A DNA stretch of 64,000 nt from the NCBI RefSeq assembly GCF_004022465.1, contig NZ_SAVA01000004.1, positions 1 through 64,000 of the forward strand, in the 5' to 3' direction. Within the stretch, counting starts at the first letter, position 1. Each line of letters starts with the position of its first letter. This document shows positions 50,554 to 58,763 of the stretch, piece by piece. The position numbers and the translations under genes are program-made. This stretch comes from Rhodobacter huangdaonensis. Its GTDB lineage: Bacteria; Pseudomonadota; Alphaproteobacteria; Rhodobacterales; Rhodobacteraceae. The notes beneath the pieces were generated by a model that did not search any database, had not been told where the DNA came from, and saw nothing but the letters and a program-made list of their open reading frames with translations.

Positions 50554-50579
50554 GGAACTCCGGCGGCGGGACGCGCGTT
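50554..50579 (+). promoter_or_regulatory. EcfG-type promoter for the PLDc_N gene
   Basis: GGAAC (50554-50558) and CGTT (50576-50579) with a 17-bp spacer, directed at the PLDc_N gene 32 bp downstream. It is divergent from the DUF1328 promoter, with 23 bp between the two -35 elements. Confidence 0.8.
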
Positions 50580-50611
50580 CCCGCCACGGATTGCGAGCGA
50601 GGAAAAATGCG

Positions 50612-50818
50612 ATGGCCGCGGCGAACATGATGCATCTGAACGGATTTTGGGGGCTGGTGATCCTGGCGCTCGACCTCTGGGCGCTGGTCTCCGTCGTCAG
50701 CTCCGACCGCAGCACCGGATCCAAGGTCCTCTGGGCGCTGCTGGTGATCCTGCTGCCGGTTCTCGGTTTCCTCGTCTGGCTGGTGGCCGGGCCGCGCGCC
50801 GCCGCGCGCCACGGCTGA
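50612..50818 (+). CDS. PLDc_N-domain small membrane protein
   Basis: A 68-residue protein with two membrane helices (about 11-29 and 40-60), matching the PLDc_N (cardiolipin synthase N-terminal) domain found alone in many bacteria: LDLWALVSVVSSDRSTGSKVLW and GFLVWLVAGPR. Role unknown. Follows GAGGAAAAATGCG; an ATG 15 bases later is an alternative start. Under an EcfG promoter. It converges with the phospholipase-D-like gene. Confidence 0.85.
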   Translation: MAAANMMHLNGFWGLVILALDLWALVSVVSSDRSTGSKVLWALLVILLPVLGFLVWLVAGPRAAARHG

Positions 50819-50892
50819 CCCGGCCGGGGCTCTGCCCCCCCGCAAACCGGCCCCGCCGTTTCCGATGCGGGCCCTTTGCCCGTGCCGTGCAT

Positions 50893-52107
50893 TCAGCCGC
50901 GGAGGCGGGGGCCTGGCAGCAGGCTGCGCGGCCCGCTTGCGCCGCTGCGGGCGTTTTCCTGCGCCAGGTCGCGCCAGGCGGAAACTGCCCGAACAGGGTC
51001 GAAAAAGTTCTCGCCCGCGGCTTCGGGCAGCCAGTGCCGCATCAGCGCGGCGCGCAGCCCGGCGATGTCGTCGCTGCGGCGCAGATAGAGCCCGGCATGG
51101 GTGTCGGCGCGCAAGGCGCGGCGGCCAAGATCGGCCGAGCCGGCGACGGCCGCCTCCGCGTCGAAGAGCGTGACATTGGCGCAGCCACCGGGGGCAAGGC
51201 CGATGAACAGCCGCGCCCCGAAGGCCCGGGTCAGGAGCGCGAGCGCCTGGCGCTGGCGCAGCCGGTCGAACCAGGTGCGGCCCGGGGGGGCGGTCGCGGG
51301 CAGGATCAGGATCAGGCCGAGCTGCGGTGCGGCCGCGGCGCGTTGCGCGAAATGGCGGGCAAGGCCGAGGCAGTCGAAGCTCTGCGTCTCGACATAGACG
51401 AGGCGCTGCGCGCGGCGCAGCAGCATGGAATGCGCGGTCTCGACCTCGTTGGCGAGCCGGTGCGGTGTGATCCGCCCGGCAAGGCCCGGGCGCGGGCAGC
51501 ACAGCGTGCGCAGCAGCCGTTGCGCCGGGGGCACGGGGCGCACGCCCGCGGTGAAGGCGGCGAAGCCGTCGAGATGGCGGCGCGCCTCGGTCACCACCGG
51601 GCCCTCGGCGCTCAGGAACAGGCTGCGCCCTGTCCGCGCCCCGGTCGGGGCGGCCGACAGGAACAGTTGCCGGTCGTCGACCAGCGCCAGGGCCTGGCGG
51701 TGGCCGCGCGGGAAGAGGCCGAAGGGCCAGCCGCCGCCTTCGGCGCGCGCGGCGGGGTGGGACAGGCGCGTCACCGTCAGCCGGCCGGCCAGACCGCCCG
51801 CCTCGGCCGCCTGCGCGATCGCGGCAAGGGCGGTTGCGGCCTCGGCCCCCGCGGTCGCATCGAGTGCGATCGAGACCGAGACCCCGCGGCGCAGCAGGTG
51901 GCGCAGCAGATCCGCCCAGCTCGCGCCAAACAGGCGTGCCCGGGCCGAGAGCAGCGGGCACGCCGGATCAATGCTCGCGAAGCTGGCGGCAAGGCTGTGG
52001 CGGGCATCAAGCACCGCGGCCTCGAAGGCGAGGCGCGCCCTGGTGCCGTCCGTCTCCCAGCCGATCCGCCCACGGGCGTTGATACCTGCCTGTCTGAGCC
52101 GTTCCAT
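50893..52107 (-). CDS. Phospholipase-D-fold protein with degenerate HKD motifs
   Basis: A 404-residue protein with two halves resembling phospholipase D/cardiolipin synthase. First half: HRQALALVD at 136-144, where the catalytic HxK-x4-D is altered (Lys to Gln). Second half: ANVTLFDAEAAVAGSADL at 310-327, where the usual His and Lys are missing but the following AVAGSADL strand is kept. Both sites look inactive, so it may bind rather than cut lipids or nucleic acids. There is no membrane helix or clear signal. An EcfG promoter 40 bp upstream makes it part of the stress regulon. It lies downstream of the kinase gene but has its own promoter. Confidence 0.75.
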   Translation of the reverse strand: MERLRQAGINARGRIGWETDGTRARLAFEAAVLDARHSLAASFASIDPACPLLSARARLFGASWADLLRHLLRRGVSVSIALDATAGAEAATALAAIAQAAEAGGLAGRLTVTRLSHPAARAEGGGWPFGLFPRGHRQALALVDDRQLFLSAAPTGARTGRSLFLSAEGPVVTEARRHLDGFAAFTAGVRPVPPAQRLLRTLCCPRPGLAGRITPHRLANEVETAHSMLLRRAQRLVYVETQSFDCLGLARHFAQRAAAAPQLGLILILPATAPPGRTWFDRLRQRQALALLTRAFGARLFIGLAPGGCANVTLFDAEAAVAGSADLGRRALRADTHAGLYLRRSDDIAGLRAALMRHWLPEAAGENFFDPVRAVSAWRDLAQENARSGASGPRSLLPGPRLRG

Positions 52108-52146
52108 GCTTCTTCCCGATCCGCAGCCGCGGAGTCCTGCGTGATG

Positions 52147-52171
52147 AACCGGGATCCCGCCGCCCGGTTCC
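52147..52171 (-). promoter_or_regulatory. EcfG-type promoter for the PLD-like gene
   Basis: On the minus strand GGAAC (52171-52167) and GGTT (52150-52147) with a 16-bp spacer; one mismatch (G for C) in the -10 element, the same variant as at the nepR promoter. It lies just past the kinase stop, about 40 bp before the gene. Confidence 0.7.
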
Positions 52172-52178
52172 CGGAAAA

Positions 52179-53954
52179 TCAGCCTCGCGCCCGCTCCTCG
52201 TGGCGCAGCTCGGCCTCGTCGAGCGGGCGCAGGTCGAACTGCACGGTGAGCGCATAGCTGCCGGGCAACGCGTCGACCTGCATCTGCCCGCCGAGCTGCT
52301 GCACAAAGGCGCCGACGAGCTGCGAGCCGAGCCCCGTGCCCTCGGCCGCTTCCGGCGGGATCGGCTCGGCGGCGGCGGTGGCCACGGTGTTGCGCACGAC
52401 CAGCTCGGCACGCCCGGGGGCCGGTGTTTGCAGCGTCACGCTGAGCTTCGGCATGCCGGTGTCGGCCGAGGCGTATTTCATCGCGTTCGTCATCGCCTCG
52501 GTCACCAGCAGTGACAGCGGCACCGCCTGATCGGGGGTCAGGCGGATCGGCGCGATTCTGGTCGTCACCTCGATGCGCCGGCCCGGGCCGGTGGCGAGGC
52601 GGGTGATCTGGCGCACGATGTCGGGGATCAGTTCGTTCGCGCTGATGTCCGACAGGCCCGAGGTCTGGTAAAGACCACGGTGGATGGTGGCGAGGCTGAT
52701 CACCCGCTCCTGCAGCGAGCGCATCAGCCCCTTCGCCTCGGGGGAATGCGCCTTGCGCATCTGCATGTTGATGATCGAGGCGATGAGCTGCAGGTTGTTC
52801 TTCACCCGGTGATGCACCTCGCGCAGCAGCACCTCCTTGTGATGGATCATGTCCTCGAGCTCGGCCTCGTCATGCAGGATCGTCTCGGTCATCTTCTCGT
52901 AGGTCTCGGCGAGATTGCGGATCTCCTGCGGCGCGCCCTCGACCTCGAGATTGCCGACGATGCGGCTGCCCGAGGCAAAGCTTGCGAGCGCCCGCGACAG
53001 TCTCTGCACATGCCCGATCACCAGTTTCTGCATCGCGAAATAGGCGACGAAGAGCGAAGCCGCCCACATCAGCGCCGGAAACAGCACCGGCGGGAAGCGG
53101 GTGACGGAGCCGAAGGCCGCATCGGCGGGCCAGGAGCCGAGCGCATAGAGCAGGTCGGGCACCAGCTCGACCACGGAATAGACCCGCGCATTGCCGCGCC
53201 GCGATTCGGCGGTGAAGGTGGTGGCGCGGTTGCGGGCGAGCTGCTGCAGCGAATGGCCGACGGGCAGGCGGCTCGGCGCCTCCTCGATCCCGGCCGAGGA
53301 GGTCAGGATGTTGCCGGCGCTGTCGAAGGTCATGATCACCAGCGGCCGTTCGCTTGCAGGGGCCTGGGCGTCCTCGGCCGAGGCGAGCTCGGTATGCGGC
53401 AGCGACAGCGAGATCACGCCGAGCCGGTTGCCGGCGCTGTCGGTGACCGGCTGGGCGATGCGCAGGATCGACGCCTTCGAGATCGGCCCGTCGGGATAGA
53501 CCGCGAAGGAGGGCTCCGGCTCGGCGATCATCCGGTCAAACAGCGGGTTGCCGGAAAAGTCGAAGCTCCGGCCGGTGGAGGCGCAGCTCATGTGCCCGTC
53601 GAGCGGAATGAAGGCGGCAAGCGAGAGGTGGCCGTCGGCCTTGGCCACCCGGCGCATCAGCGCCGAACAGGCGGCCGGGTCGGCGATCAGCGGCGGCACC
53701 AGATCGCTCAGCAACCGTGCCTCGGCCTGTGCCTGCTGGATCAGCCGGGTCTCGCCCGACACCGCGCGCAGCGTCTCGCCCATCAGCGCCGCCTCGGAGC
53801 GCGCCCGGGCCTCGCGCATCATCGACAGCGACTGCACGATCGCGATCAGCAGCAGCGGCGACAGCGCGATGGCGAGCAGGAGCGCGAGCCGGACCCCGAG
53901 CCGGCCAAAGGCATTGCGGCCCCCGGGGGCGCCGTCACCGTCGCCGTCGCTCAT
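52179..53954 (-). CDS. PhyK-type sensor histidine kinase (HWE/HisKA_2)
   Basis: Membrane sensor that probably phosphorylates PhyR. The 591-residue product has helices at about 20-42 and 285-307 enclosing an extracytoplasmic sensing region, a HAMP-like segment, and an H box REVHHRVKNNLQLIAS near 375-390 (phosphorylated His about 379), which is the HisKA_2/HWE form. The ATPase domain keeps an N box (EAMTNAMKYA) and a GTGLGSQL glycine box. Its ATG overlaps the ecfG stop by ATGA, so sigma factor and kinase are coupled. The stimulus is unknown. Confidence 0.9.
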   Translation of the reverse strand: MSDGDGDGAPGGRNAFGRLGVRLALLLAIALSPLLLIAIVQSLSMMREARARSEAALMGETLRAVSGETRLIQQAQAEARLLSDLVPPLIADPAACSALMRRVAKADGHLSLAAFIPLDGHMSCASTGRSFDFSGNPLFDRMIAEPEPSFAVYPDGPISKASILRIAQPVTDSAGNRLGVISLSLPHTELASAEDAQAPASERPLVIMTFDSAGNILTSSAGIEEAPSRLPVGHSLQQLARNRATTFTAESRRGNARVYSVVELVPDLLYALGSWPADAAFGSVTRFPPVLFPALMWAASLFVAYFAMQKLVIGHVQRLSRALASFASGSRIVGNLEVEGAPQEIRNLAETYEKMTETILHDEAELEDMIHHKEVLLREVHHRVKNNLQLIASIINMQMRKAHSPEAKGLMRSLQERVISLATIHRGLYQTSGLSDISANELIPDIVRQITRLATGPGRRIEVTTRIAPIRLTPDQAVPLSLLVTEAMTNAMKYASADTGMPKLSVTLQTPAPGRAELVVRNTVATAAAEPIPPEAAEGTGLGSQLVGAFVQQLGGQMQVDALPGSYALTVQFDLRPLDEAELRHEERARG

Positions 53955-54526
53955 GCGGCCGCAATCCCCGATTGCCCGAGCACGCCGAGCGCCGCCTTGT
54001 CGGCCGCGACGAGGATGTCCTCGCCCTTTTCGAGGTGCAGCAGCTCGGCCAGCCGGGCGCGGGCCCGGTTGGCGCGGCTTTTCACCGTGCCGACGGCGAC
54101 GCCCATCATCTGTGCCGCCTCCTCATAGGCAAAGCCCGAGGCGCCGACGAGCACCAGCACCTCGCGGTGTTCGGGCGAGAGCTGGTCGAAGGCGCGCAGG
54201 AAGTCGTTCATCGCGAGGCGGCCGTCATGCGCGGGTTTCTCGCACAGGCGGGCCGCATGCAGGCCATCGGGGTCGGGCAGCTCGCGCCGGCGCTTGCGCA
54301 GGTCGGAATAGAAGGTGTTGCGCAGGATGGTGAAGAGCCAGGCGCGCAGATTGCTGCCGGGCTGGAACTTGTCGATATTGCTCCAGGCCTTGACGATCGT
54401 ATCCTGGACAAGGTCGTCGGCACTGGCGGAATTGCGGGTCAGCGACATCGCGAAGGCGCGCAGCGCCGGCAGGTGCCCGGGCAGCTCGTCGCGCGGATCT
54501 CCCGGCGGGGTGGAGGGTGCCGTCAT
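53951..54526 (-). CDS. ecfG: General stress sigma factor EcfG
   Basis: Extracytoplasmic-function sigma factor of the EcfG group. The 191-residue product has region 2 (ADDLVQDTIVKAWSNIDKF, LRAWLFTILRNTFYSDLRKRRRE) and region 4 (LSPEHREVLVLVGASGFAYEEAAQMMGVAVGTVKSR). Its ATG overlaps the nepR stop and its stop overlaps the kinase start. It should direct RNA polymerase to the GGAAC-N16/17-CGTT promoters found nearby, including its own, and be held by NepR until PhyR is phosphorylated. Confidence 0.95.
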   Translation of the reverse strand: MTAPSTPPGDPRDELPGHLPALRAFAMSLTRNSASADDLVQDTIVKAWSNIDKFQPGSNLRAWLFTILRNTFYSDLRKRRRELPDPDGLHAARLCEKPAHDGRLAMNDFLRAFDQLSPEHREVLVLVGASGFAYEEAAQMMGVAVGTVKSRANRARARLAELLHLEKGEDILVAADKAALGVLGQSGIAAA

Positions 54527-54708
54527 GTGCCGCCCGCCTTTTCCCTGAGTTGTGCCAGCAGGATCTTGAACCGGTCGGGCACCTCTTCCTTCAGCGCGTC
54601 CTCGTAGACCCGCTTCAGGTTTTCGTTGATCTGATCCCGGATGCTGGCCTTCGACGTGTCGTCAGCCATGTCTTTGTACATTTTCTTCGGATCCCCGTAG
54701 CGTCTCAT
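54523..54708 (-). CDS. nepR: Anti-sigma factor NepR
   Basis: Small protein (61 residues as drawn) that sequesters EcfG. It has two predicted helices and the conserved VPDRFKILLAQL in the C-terminal half, the NepR hallmark. The start is uncertain: the ATG at 54708 sits at the predicted transcription start, and ATGs at codons 10 and 14 (48-52 residues) are possible. First gene of nepR-ecfG-kinase, divergent from phyR. Confidence 0.88.
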   Translation of the reverse strand: MRRYGDPKKMYKDMADDTSKASIRDQINENLKRVYEDALKEEVPDRFKILLAQLREKAGGT

Positions 54709-54733
54709 GGAACCGAACCCGGTGCCAGACGTT
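54709..54733 (+). promoter_or_regulatory. EcfG-type promoter for phyR
   Basis: GGAAC (54709-54713) and CGTT (54730-54733), spacer 16 bp, a perfect match. The start would fall near 54740, giving a leader of about 28 nt with a GAGGGAG ribosome site. It overlaps the opposite promoter for nepR. Confidence 0.85.
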
Positions 54734-54740
54734 CGGTTCC
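54716..54740 (-). promoter_or_regulatory. EcfG-type promoter for nepR-ecfG-kinase
   Basis: On the minus strand GGAAC (54740-54736) and GGTT (54719-54716), spacer 16 bp, one mismatch in the -10. Each -35 is embedded in the other promoter's -10 arm: GGAACCGAAC (54709-54718) and GTTCGGTTCC (54731-54740) are perfect inverted repeats. Confidence 0.8.
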
Positions 54741-54767
54741 CGAAAAAACGGAAAGAGGGAGCTTTTC

Positions 54768-55565
54768 ATGCCCACCGATCTTGCGGGGACCATCGGCGCG
54801 AACCTGCCCTACCTGCGCCGCTATGCGCGGGCCCTCACCGGCAGCCAGGATACGGGCGACCGCTTCGCCGCCGCAACGCTCGAGGCGATTCTCGCCGATC
54901 CGGCGCCCCTCGACGGCGTGGGCGATCCGAAGCTGGCGCTGTTTCACGCCTTTCACCTCGTCTGGGCCTCGGCCGGGGCGCCACTGGGCGAGCCCGACAG
55001 CCGGCTGTCGGCGCGGGCGCAAGATCACATGGCGAGGCTGACACCCAACACCCGCGAGGCGCTGCTGCTGAACGCGATCGAGGGGTTTCGCGCCGAGGAG
55101 ATCGGCACGATCCTGCAACTCGGCGCCGAGGAGGCGGTCGGGCTGATCGACATCGCGCTGCGCGAGATGGAGGCCTCGGTCGCGGGCAAGGTGATGGTCA
55201 TCGAGGATGAGGCGATCATCGCGATGGACATCCAGGGCATCGTCGAGGAGATGGGCCACCGGGTGACCGGCAGCGCCGCCACCCGGCGCAGCGCGGTGGC
55301 GCTCGCCGCGCGCGAAAGGCCCGACCTGATCCTTGCCGATATCCAGCTTGCCGACAATTCCTCGGGGATCGACGCGGTGAACGATATCCTTGAGCAGTTC
55401 GAGGACCTGCCGGTCGTCTTCATCACCGCCTTCCCCGAACGGCTGCTGACCGGCGCGCGCCCCGAACCCGCTTTCCTGATTACCAAGCCCTATACCGAGG
55501 CTCAGCTGCGCTCGGCGGTCAGTCAGGCGATGTTCTTCGCCTCGACCGAGACCCTGTCCGCCTGA
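54768..55565 (+). CDS. phyR: General stress response regulator PhyR (anti-anti-sigma)
   Basis: Partner-switching regulator. The 265-residue product has an N-terminal EcfG-like sigma domain (about 1-135: LPYLRRYARALTGSQ, LTPNTREALLLNAIEGFRAEEI) and a C-terminal receiver domain (140-260) with acidic pocket Glu146/Asp147 and phosphoacceptor Asp191 (ILADIQLAD). When phosphorylated, it binds NepR and frees EcfG. Divergent from nepR-ecfG, the standard arrangement. Confidence 0.96.
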   Translation: MPTDLAGTIGANLPYLRRYARALTGSQDTGDRFAAATLEAILADPAPLDGVGDPKLALFHAFHLVWASAGAPLGEPDSRLSARAQDHMARLTPNTREALLLNAIEGFRAEEIGTILQLGAEEAVGLIDIALREMEASVAGKVMVIEDEAIIAMDIQGIVEEMGHRVTGSAATRRSAVALAARERPDLILADIQLADNSSGIDAVNDILEQFEDLPVVFITAFPERLLTGARPEPAFLITKPYTEAQLRSAVSQAMFFASTETLSA

Positions 55566-55650
55566 GGCACGCAGACCCCGCGCCCCGGCATCTGCCGGGC
55601 CCCGGTCTTGCGGATTTGTGCCGCATCAGGGTCTGATGACGGATGCCGGC

Positions 55651-56490
55651 TCAGCGCACCAGCAGCACCGGCACCTTGCACGAGCGGATCATCGCCGTGG
55701 TGGTCGAGCCGATGATCAGCGAGCGGATGCGGGAATGGCCATAGGCGCCCATCACCAGCATGTCGAAGCCGGCACTGTCGACCAGATTGCCAAGCGCCAC
55801 GTCGGGCACGCCGCCCACGGTCAGCGTCTCGGTCGCGATGCCGCCGGCGCGCAGCAATGCCGCCGCATCGGTCAGCCGGCGCTCGGTCTCGGCGGTCTTC
55901 ACGCCGACGGCGACGACGGTGATCTGAAGATCCGGGAACAGCGGCGAGCGGGCGATATAGTCGATCGCCTTCAGCGACGAGGCGCCGCCGTCATGCGCGA
56001 CCAGCACCTTCTTGATCGGCCGGAAGGCGCGCGAGGCGACCAGCACCGGATGCGTCGCCGAGCGCACGATCCGCTCGAGATTCGAGCCGAGATGCTCGAT
56101 GGCGAAATCGGCGGCCTCGCCGCGTTTGCCGATCAGCACCATCTCGGCGCCCATCTCGTGGCGGGCGAGCGTGTCGAGCAGATCGCCGTGCACAAGCTCG
56201 CTGGAAACCGCCTGCAGGCCGCTCTTGGTCAGCATGTGGCGCGCATCCTCGAGGATGGCGATGCCGCGATGGGTGACGAGGCGGGCGCGCTGTTCATCGA
56301 CCGCGGCCAGCTCGGCCTGCAGCGCCGAGCGCGTGCCCAGCCCCTCGGACGGGGTGGGCGTGCCGCGCCGGCCGAGAACGTGCAAAAGCTCGACCGAGGC
56401 GTCCATGCGCTTGGCCACCCAGGCGGTGTGGTCGCACACGCTGGCCGAATAGATCGAGCCGTCGACGAAGGCGATGATCCGTTTGCTCAT
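55651..56490 (-). CDS. Tandem UspA-domain universal stress protein
   Basis: A 279-residue protein with two Usp domains (about 1-145 and 150-279). The second ends with the nucleotide-binding pattern GAYGHSRIRSLIIGSTTTAM and VPVLLV; the first has KRGEAADFAIEHLGSNLERIVR. Usp proteins bind ATP or act in stress survival; exact role unknown. The ATG at 56490 follows GAGGTTGTC; the longer upstream frame is not coding. It converges with phyR. No EcfG promoter is seen upstream of it. Confidence 0.9.
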   Translation of the reverse strand: MSKRIIAFVDGSIYSASVCDHTAWVAKRMDASVELLHVLGRRGTPTPSEGLGTRSALQAELAAVDEQRARLVTHRGIAILEDARHMLTKSGLQAVSSELVHGDLLDTLARHEMGAEMVLIGKRGEAADFAIEHLGSNLERIVRSATHPVLVASRAFRPIKKVLVAHDGGASSLKAIDYIARSPLFPDLQITVVAVGVKTAETERRLTDAAALLRAGGIATETLTVGGVPDVALGNLVDSAGFDMLVMGAYGHSRIRSLIIGSTTTAMIRSCKVPVLLVR

Positions 56491-56615
56491 GACAACCTCG
56501 AAGCGCCGGAGGAACCTTTCGATATCGCTAGCCTTTTCGCAGGCGGACGGAAAGGGCCTTGCAGTCGCAGTTGCGTGTGCCGGCATGGTTGCGCCGGTCG
56601 CCGCCTTGGGGGAAG

Positions 56616-57479
56616 GTGGCGAAAAGGGGTTTTCGCTTGCGCGGCATCTGGACATTTCTTCTGGCGCTGGTCGGACGGCTGGCCGACACCAAGATCACGC
56701 TGATCGCAGCGGGCGTTGCCTTCTACGCGATGTTGGCGGTCTTCCCCGGGCTCTCGGCGACGATCGCGGTGTGGAGCGCCTTTGCCGATCCGATGGTGAT
56801 CGAATCCTACCTGCAGGTGGCCGATGATTTCATCCCGCCCGAGGCCTACGAGATCCTGAACACGCAGATTCTGGCGCTGCTGAGCGGGCCGCACGACAGC
56901 ATCGGGCTGTCGACGCTGGTCTCGGTCGCGGTGGCGCTGTGGTCGGCACGGGCTGGCGTCGGCGCGCTGATCGAAGGGCTGAACGTGATCCACGGCACGC
57001 ATTCGCGCACCACGCTGCTCAGCTATCTCTTCGGCTATGTGATGACGCTGGCGCTGGTCGGGGTGATGCTCGCCGCGCTCGCGACGATTGTCGTGGTGCC
57101 GATCGCGGTGAACTTCCTGCCGTTTCACGCGCTGACCGGCTGGCTGCTGTCAGGCCTGCCCTGGGGCGGGATGCTGCTTTTGATGCTGACCGCGCTCGGC
57201 ATCCTCTACCGCTACGGGCCGAACACCCGCGGCGGGCGCGACCCGATCCTGACCTTCGGCGCGATCCTCGCCGCGCTGGTCTGGGCGGGGGCCTCGCTGG
57301 CGCTGACCTACTACCTTGCGAACTTCGGCAGCTACAACAAGATCTACGGCTCCATCGGCGCGGTGATCGCGCTGATGATGTGGCTCTATCTCAGCGTGTT
57401 CTCGGTTCTGCTGGGGGCGGCCCTGAACGCGGAACTGGCCGCGTGCAGGGCGCGCCGCGCCACTCAGAAGAACGCCTGA
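56616..57479 (+). CDS. YihY/virulence factor BrkB family membrane protein
   Basis: A 287-residue inner membrane protein of the YihY family (formerly annotated as RNase BN) with about six helices and the family segments AGVAFYAMLAVFPGL, TLVSVAVALWSARAGVGALIEGLN and YGSIGAVIALMMWLYLSVFSVLLGAALNAEL. Function unknown. Start uncertain: GTG 56616, TTG 56559 and TTG 56637 are all in frame, the last preceded by AAGGGG. It overlaps the convergent gcdH by 16 bp. Confidence 0.9.
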   Translation: MAKRGFRLRGIWTFLLALVGRLADTKITLIAAGVAFYAMLAVFPGLSATIAVWSAFADPMVIESYLQVADDFIPPEAYEILNTQILALLSGPHDSIGLSTLVSVAVALWSARAGVGALIEGLNVIHGTHSRTTLLSYLFGYVMTLALVGVMLAALATIVVVPIAVNFLPFHALTGWLLSGLPWGGMLLLMLTALGILYRYGPNTRGGRDPILTFGAILAALVWAGASLALTYYLANFGSYNKIYGSIGAVIALMMWLYLSVFSVLLGAALNAELAACRARRATQKNA

Positions 57480-58672
57480 AGCCCGGTGATCGCGCGGCCG
57501 AGGATCAGCGCGTGCACGTCATGCGTGCCCTCATAGGTGTTCACCGTCTCAAGGTTCACCATGTGCCGGATCACCTGGAACTCGCCCGAGATGCCATTGC
57601 CGCCGTGCATGTCACGCGCCATCCGCGCCGCGTCGAGCGCCTTGCCGCAGTTGTTGCGCTTGATGATCGAGATCATCTCGGGCGCGGCATTCGCCTCGTC
57701 CATCAGCCGGCCGACGCGCAGGCAGCCCTGCAGGCCGAGGCTGATCTCGGTCAGCATGTTGGCCAGCTTGAGCTGATACAGCTGGGTCTGCGCCAGCGGC
57801 TTGTTGAACTGCTTGCGGTCGAGCCCGTATTGGCGCGCGGCATGCAGGCAGAACTCGGCCGCGCCCATCACGCCCCAGGCGATGCCATAGCGGGCGCGGT
57901 TGAGACAGCCGAACGGGCCCTTCAGCCCCTCGACGCCGGGCAGCAGCGCGTCTTCGCCGACCTCGACATTGTCCATCACGATCTCGCCGGTGATCGAGGC
58001 GCGCAGGCTGAGCTTCTTGCCGATCTTCGGCGCGCTCAGGCCCTTCATCCCCTTCTCAAGGACGAAGCCACGGATCTTGCCGCCATGCGCCTCGGACTTC
58101 GCCCAGACGACGAAGACATCGGCGATCGGGCTGTTCGAGATCCACATCTTCGAGCCGTTCAGCACGTAGCCGCCGGCGGTCTTCTTCGCCACGGTCTTCA
58201 TCGAGGACGGGTCCGAGCCCGCATCCGGCTCGGTCAGGCCGAAGCAGCCGATATATTCGCCCGAGGCGAGCTTCGGCAGGTATTTCATCCGCTGCTCTTC
58301 CGAGCCGTAGGCATAGATCGGATACATCACCAGCGAGCTCTGCACCGACATCATCGAGCGATAGCCCGAATCGACCCGCTCGATCTCGCGCGCCACAAGG
58401 CCATAGGCCACGTAGGAGGCACCGATGCCGCCGTATTCCTCGGGGATGGTCACGCCCAGAAGGCCCATCTCGCCCATTTCACGGAAGATCGCCGGATCGG
58501 TCGTCTCGTGCTCGAAGGCCTCGATCGCGCGCGGCTGCAGTTTTTCCTGCGCATAGGCGCGGGCGGCGTCGCGCAGCATCCGTTCCTCTTCGGTCAGCTG
58601 CAGGTCCAGGCGGAACGGGTCCTCCCAGTTGAAACTGGCGAGGTCAGGGGCGTCTTTCGGCTTCAGGGCCAT
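57464..58672 (-). CDS. gcdH: Glutaryl-CoA dehydrogenase
   Basis: FAD acyl-CoA dehydrogenase converting glutaryl-CoA to crotonyl-CoA in lysine, tryptophan and dicarboxylate breakdown. The 402-residue product carries the FAD-binding FGLTEPDAGSDPSSM segment and the catalytic Glu381 in NTYEGTHDVHAL, with RARYGIAWGVMGAAE typical of GCDH. GGAGG lies before the ATG. Divergent from a LysR regulator, the usual gcdH-gcdR arrangement. Confidence 0.93.
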   Translation of the reverse strand: MALKPKDAPDLASFNWEDPFRLDLQLTEEERMLRDAARAYAQEKLQPRAIEAFEHETTDPAIFREMGEMGLLGVTIPEEYGGIGASYVAYGLVAREIERVDSGYRSMMSVQSSLVMYPIYAYGSEEQRMKYLPKLASGEYIGCFGLTEPDAGSDPSSMKTVAKKTAGGYVLNGSKMWISNSPIADVFVVWAKSEAHGGKIRGFVLEKGMKGLSAPKIGKKLSLRASITGEIVMDNVEVGEDALLPGVEGLKGPFGCLNRARYGIAWGVMGAAEFCLHAARQYGLDRKQFNKPLAQTQLYQLKLANMLTEISLGLQGCLRVGRLMDEANAAPEMISIIKRNNCGKALDAARMARDMHGGNGISGEFQVIRHMVNLETVNTYEGTHDVHALILGRAITGLQAFF

Positions 58673-58763
58673 CGGGGTCCTCCATGTGTTTTATGCTTTA
58701 TGGGCCTGTTTCCTGCGTGTTTCTACCGCTATTCTGGCGGCAGATCATGCACGGAGCACATAC

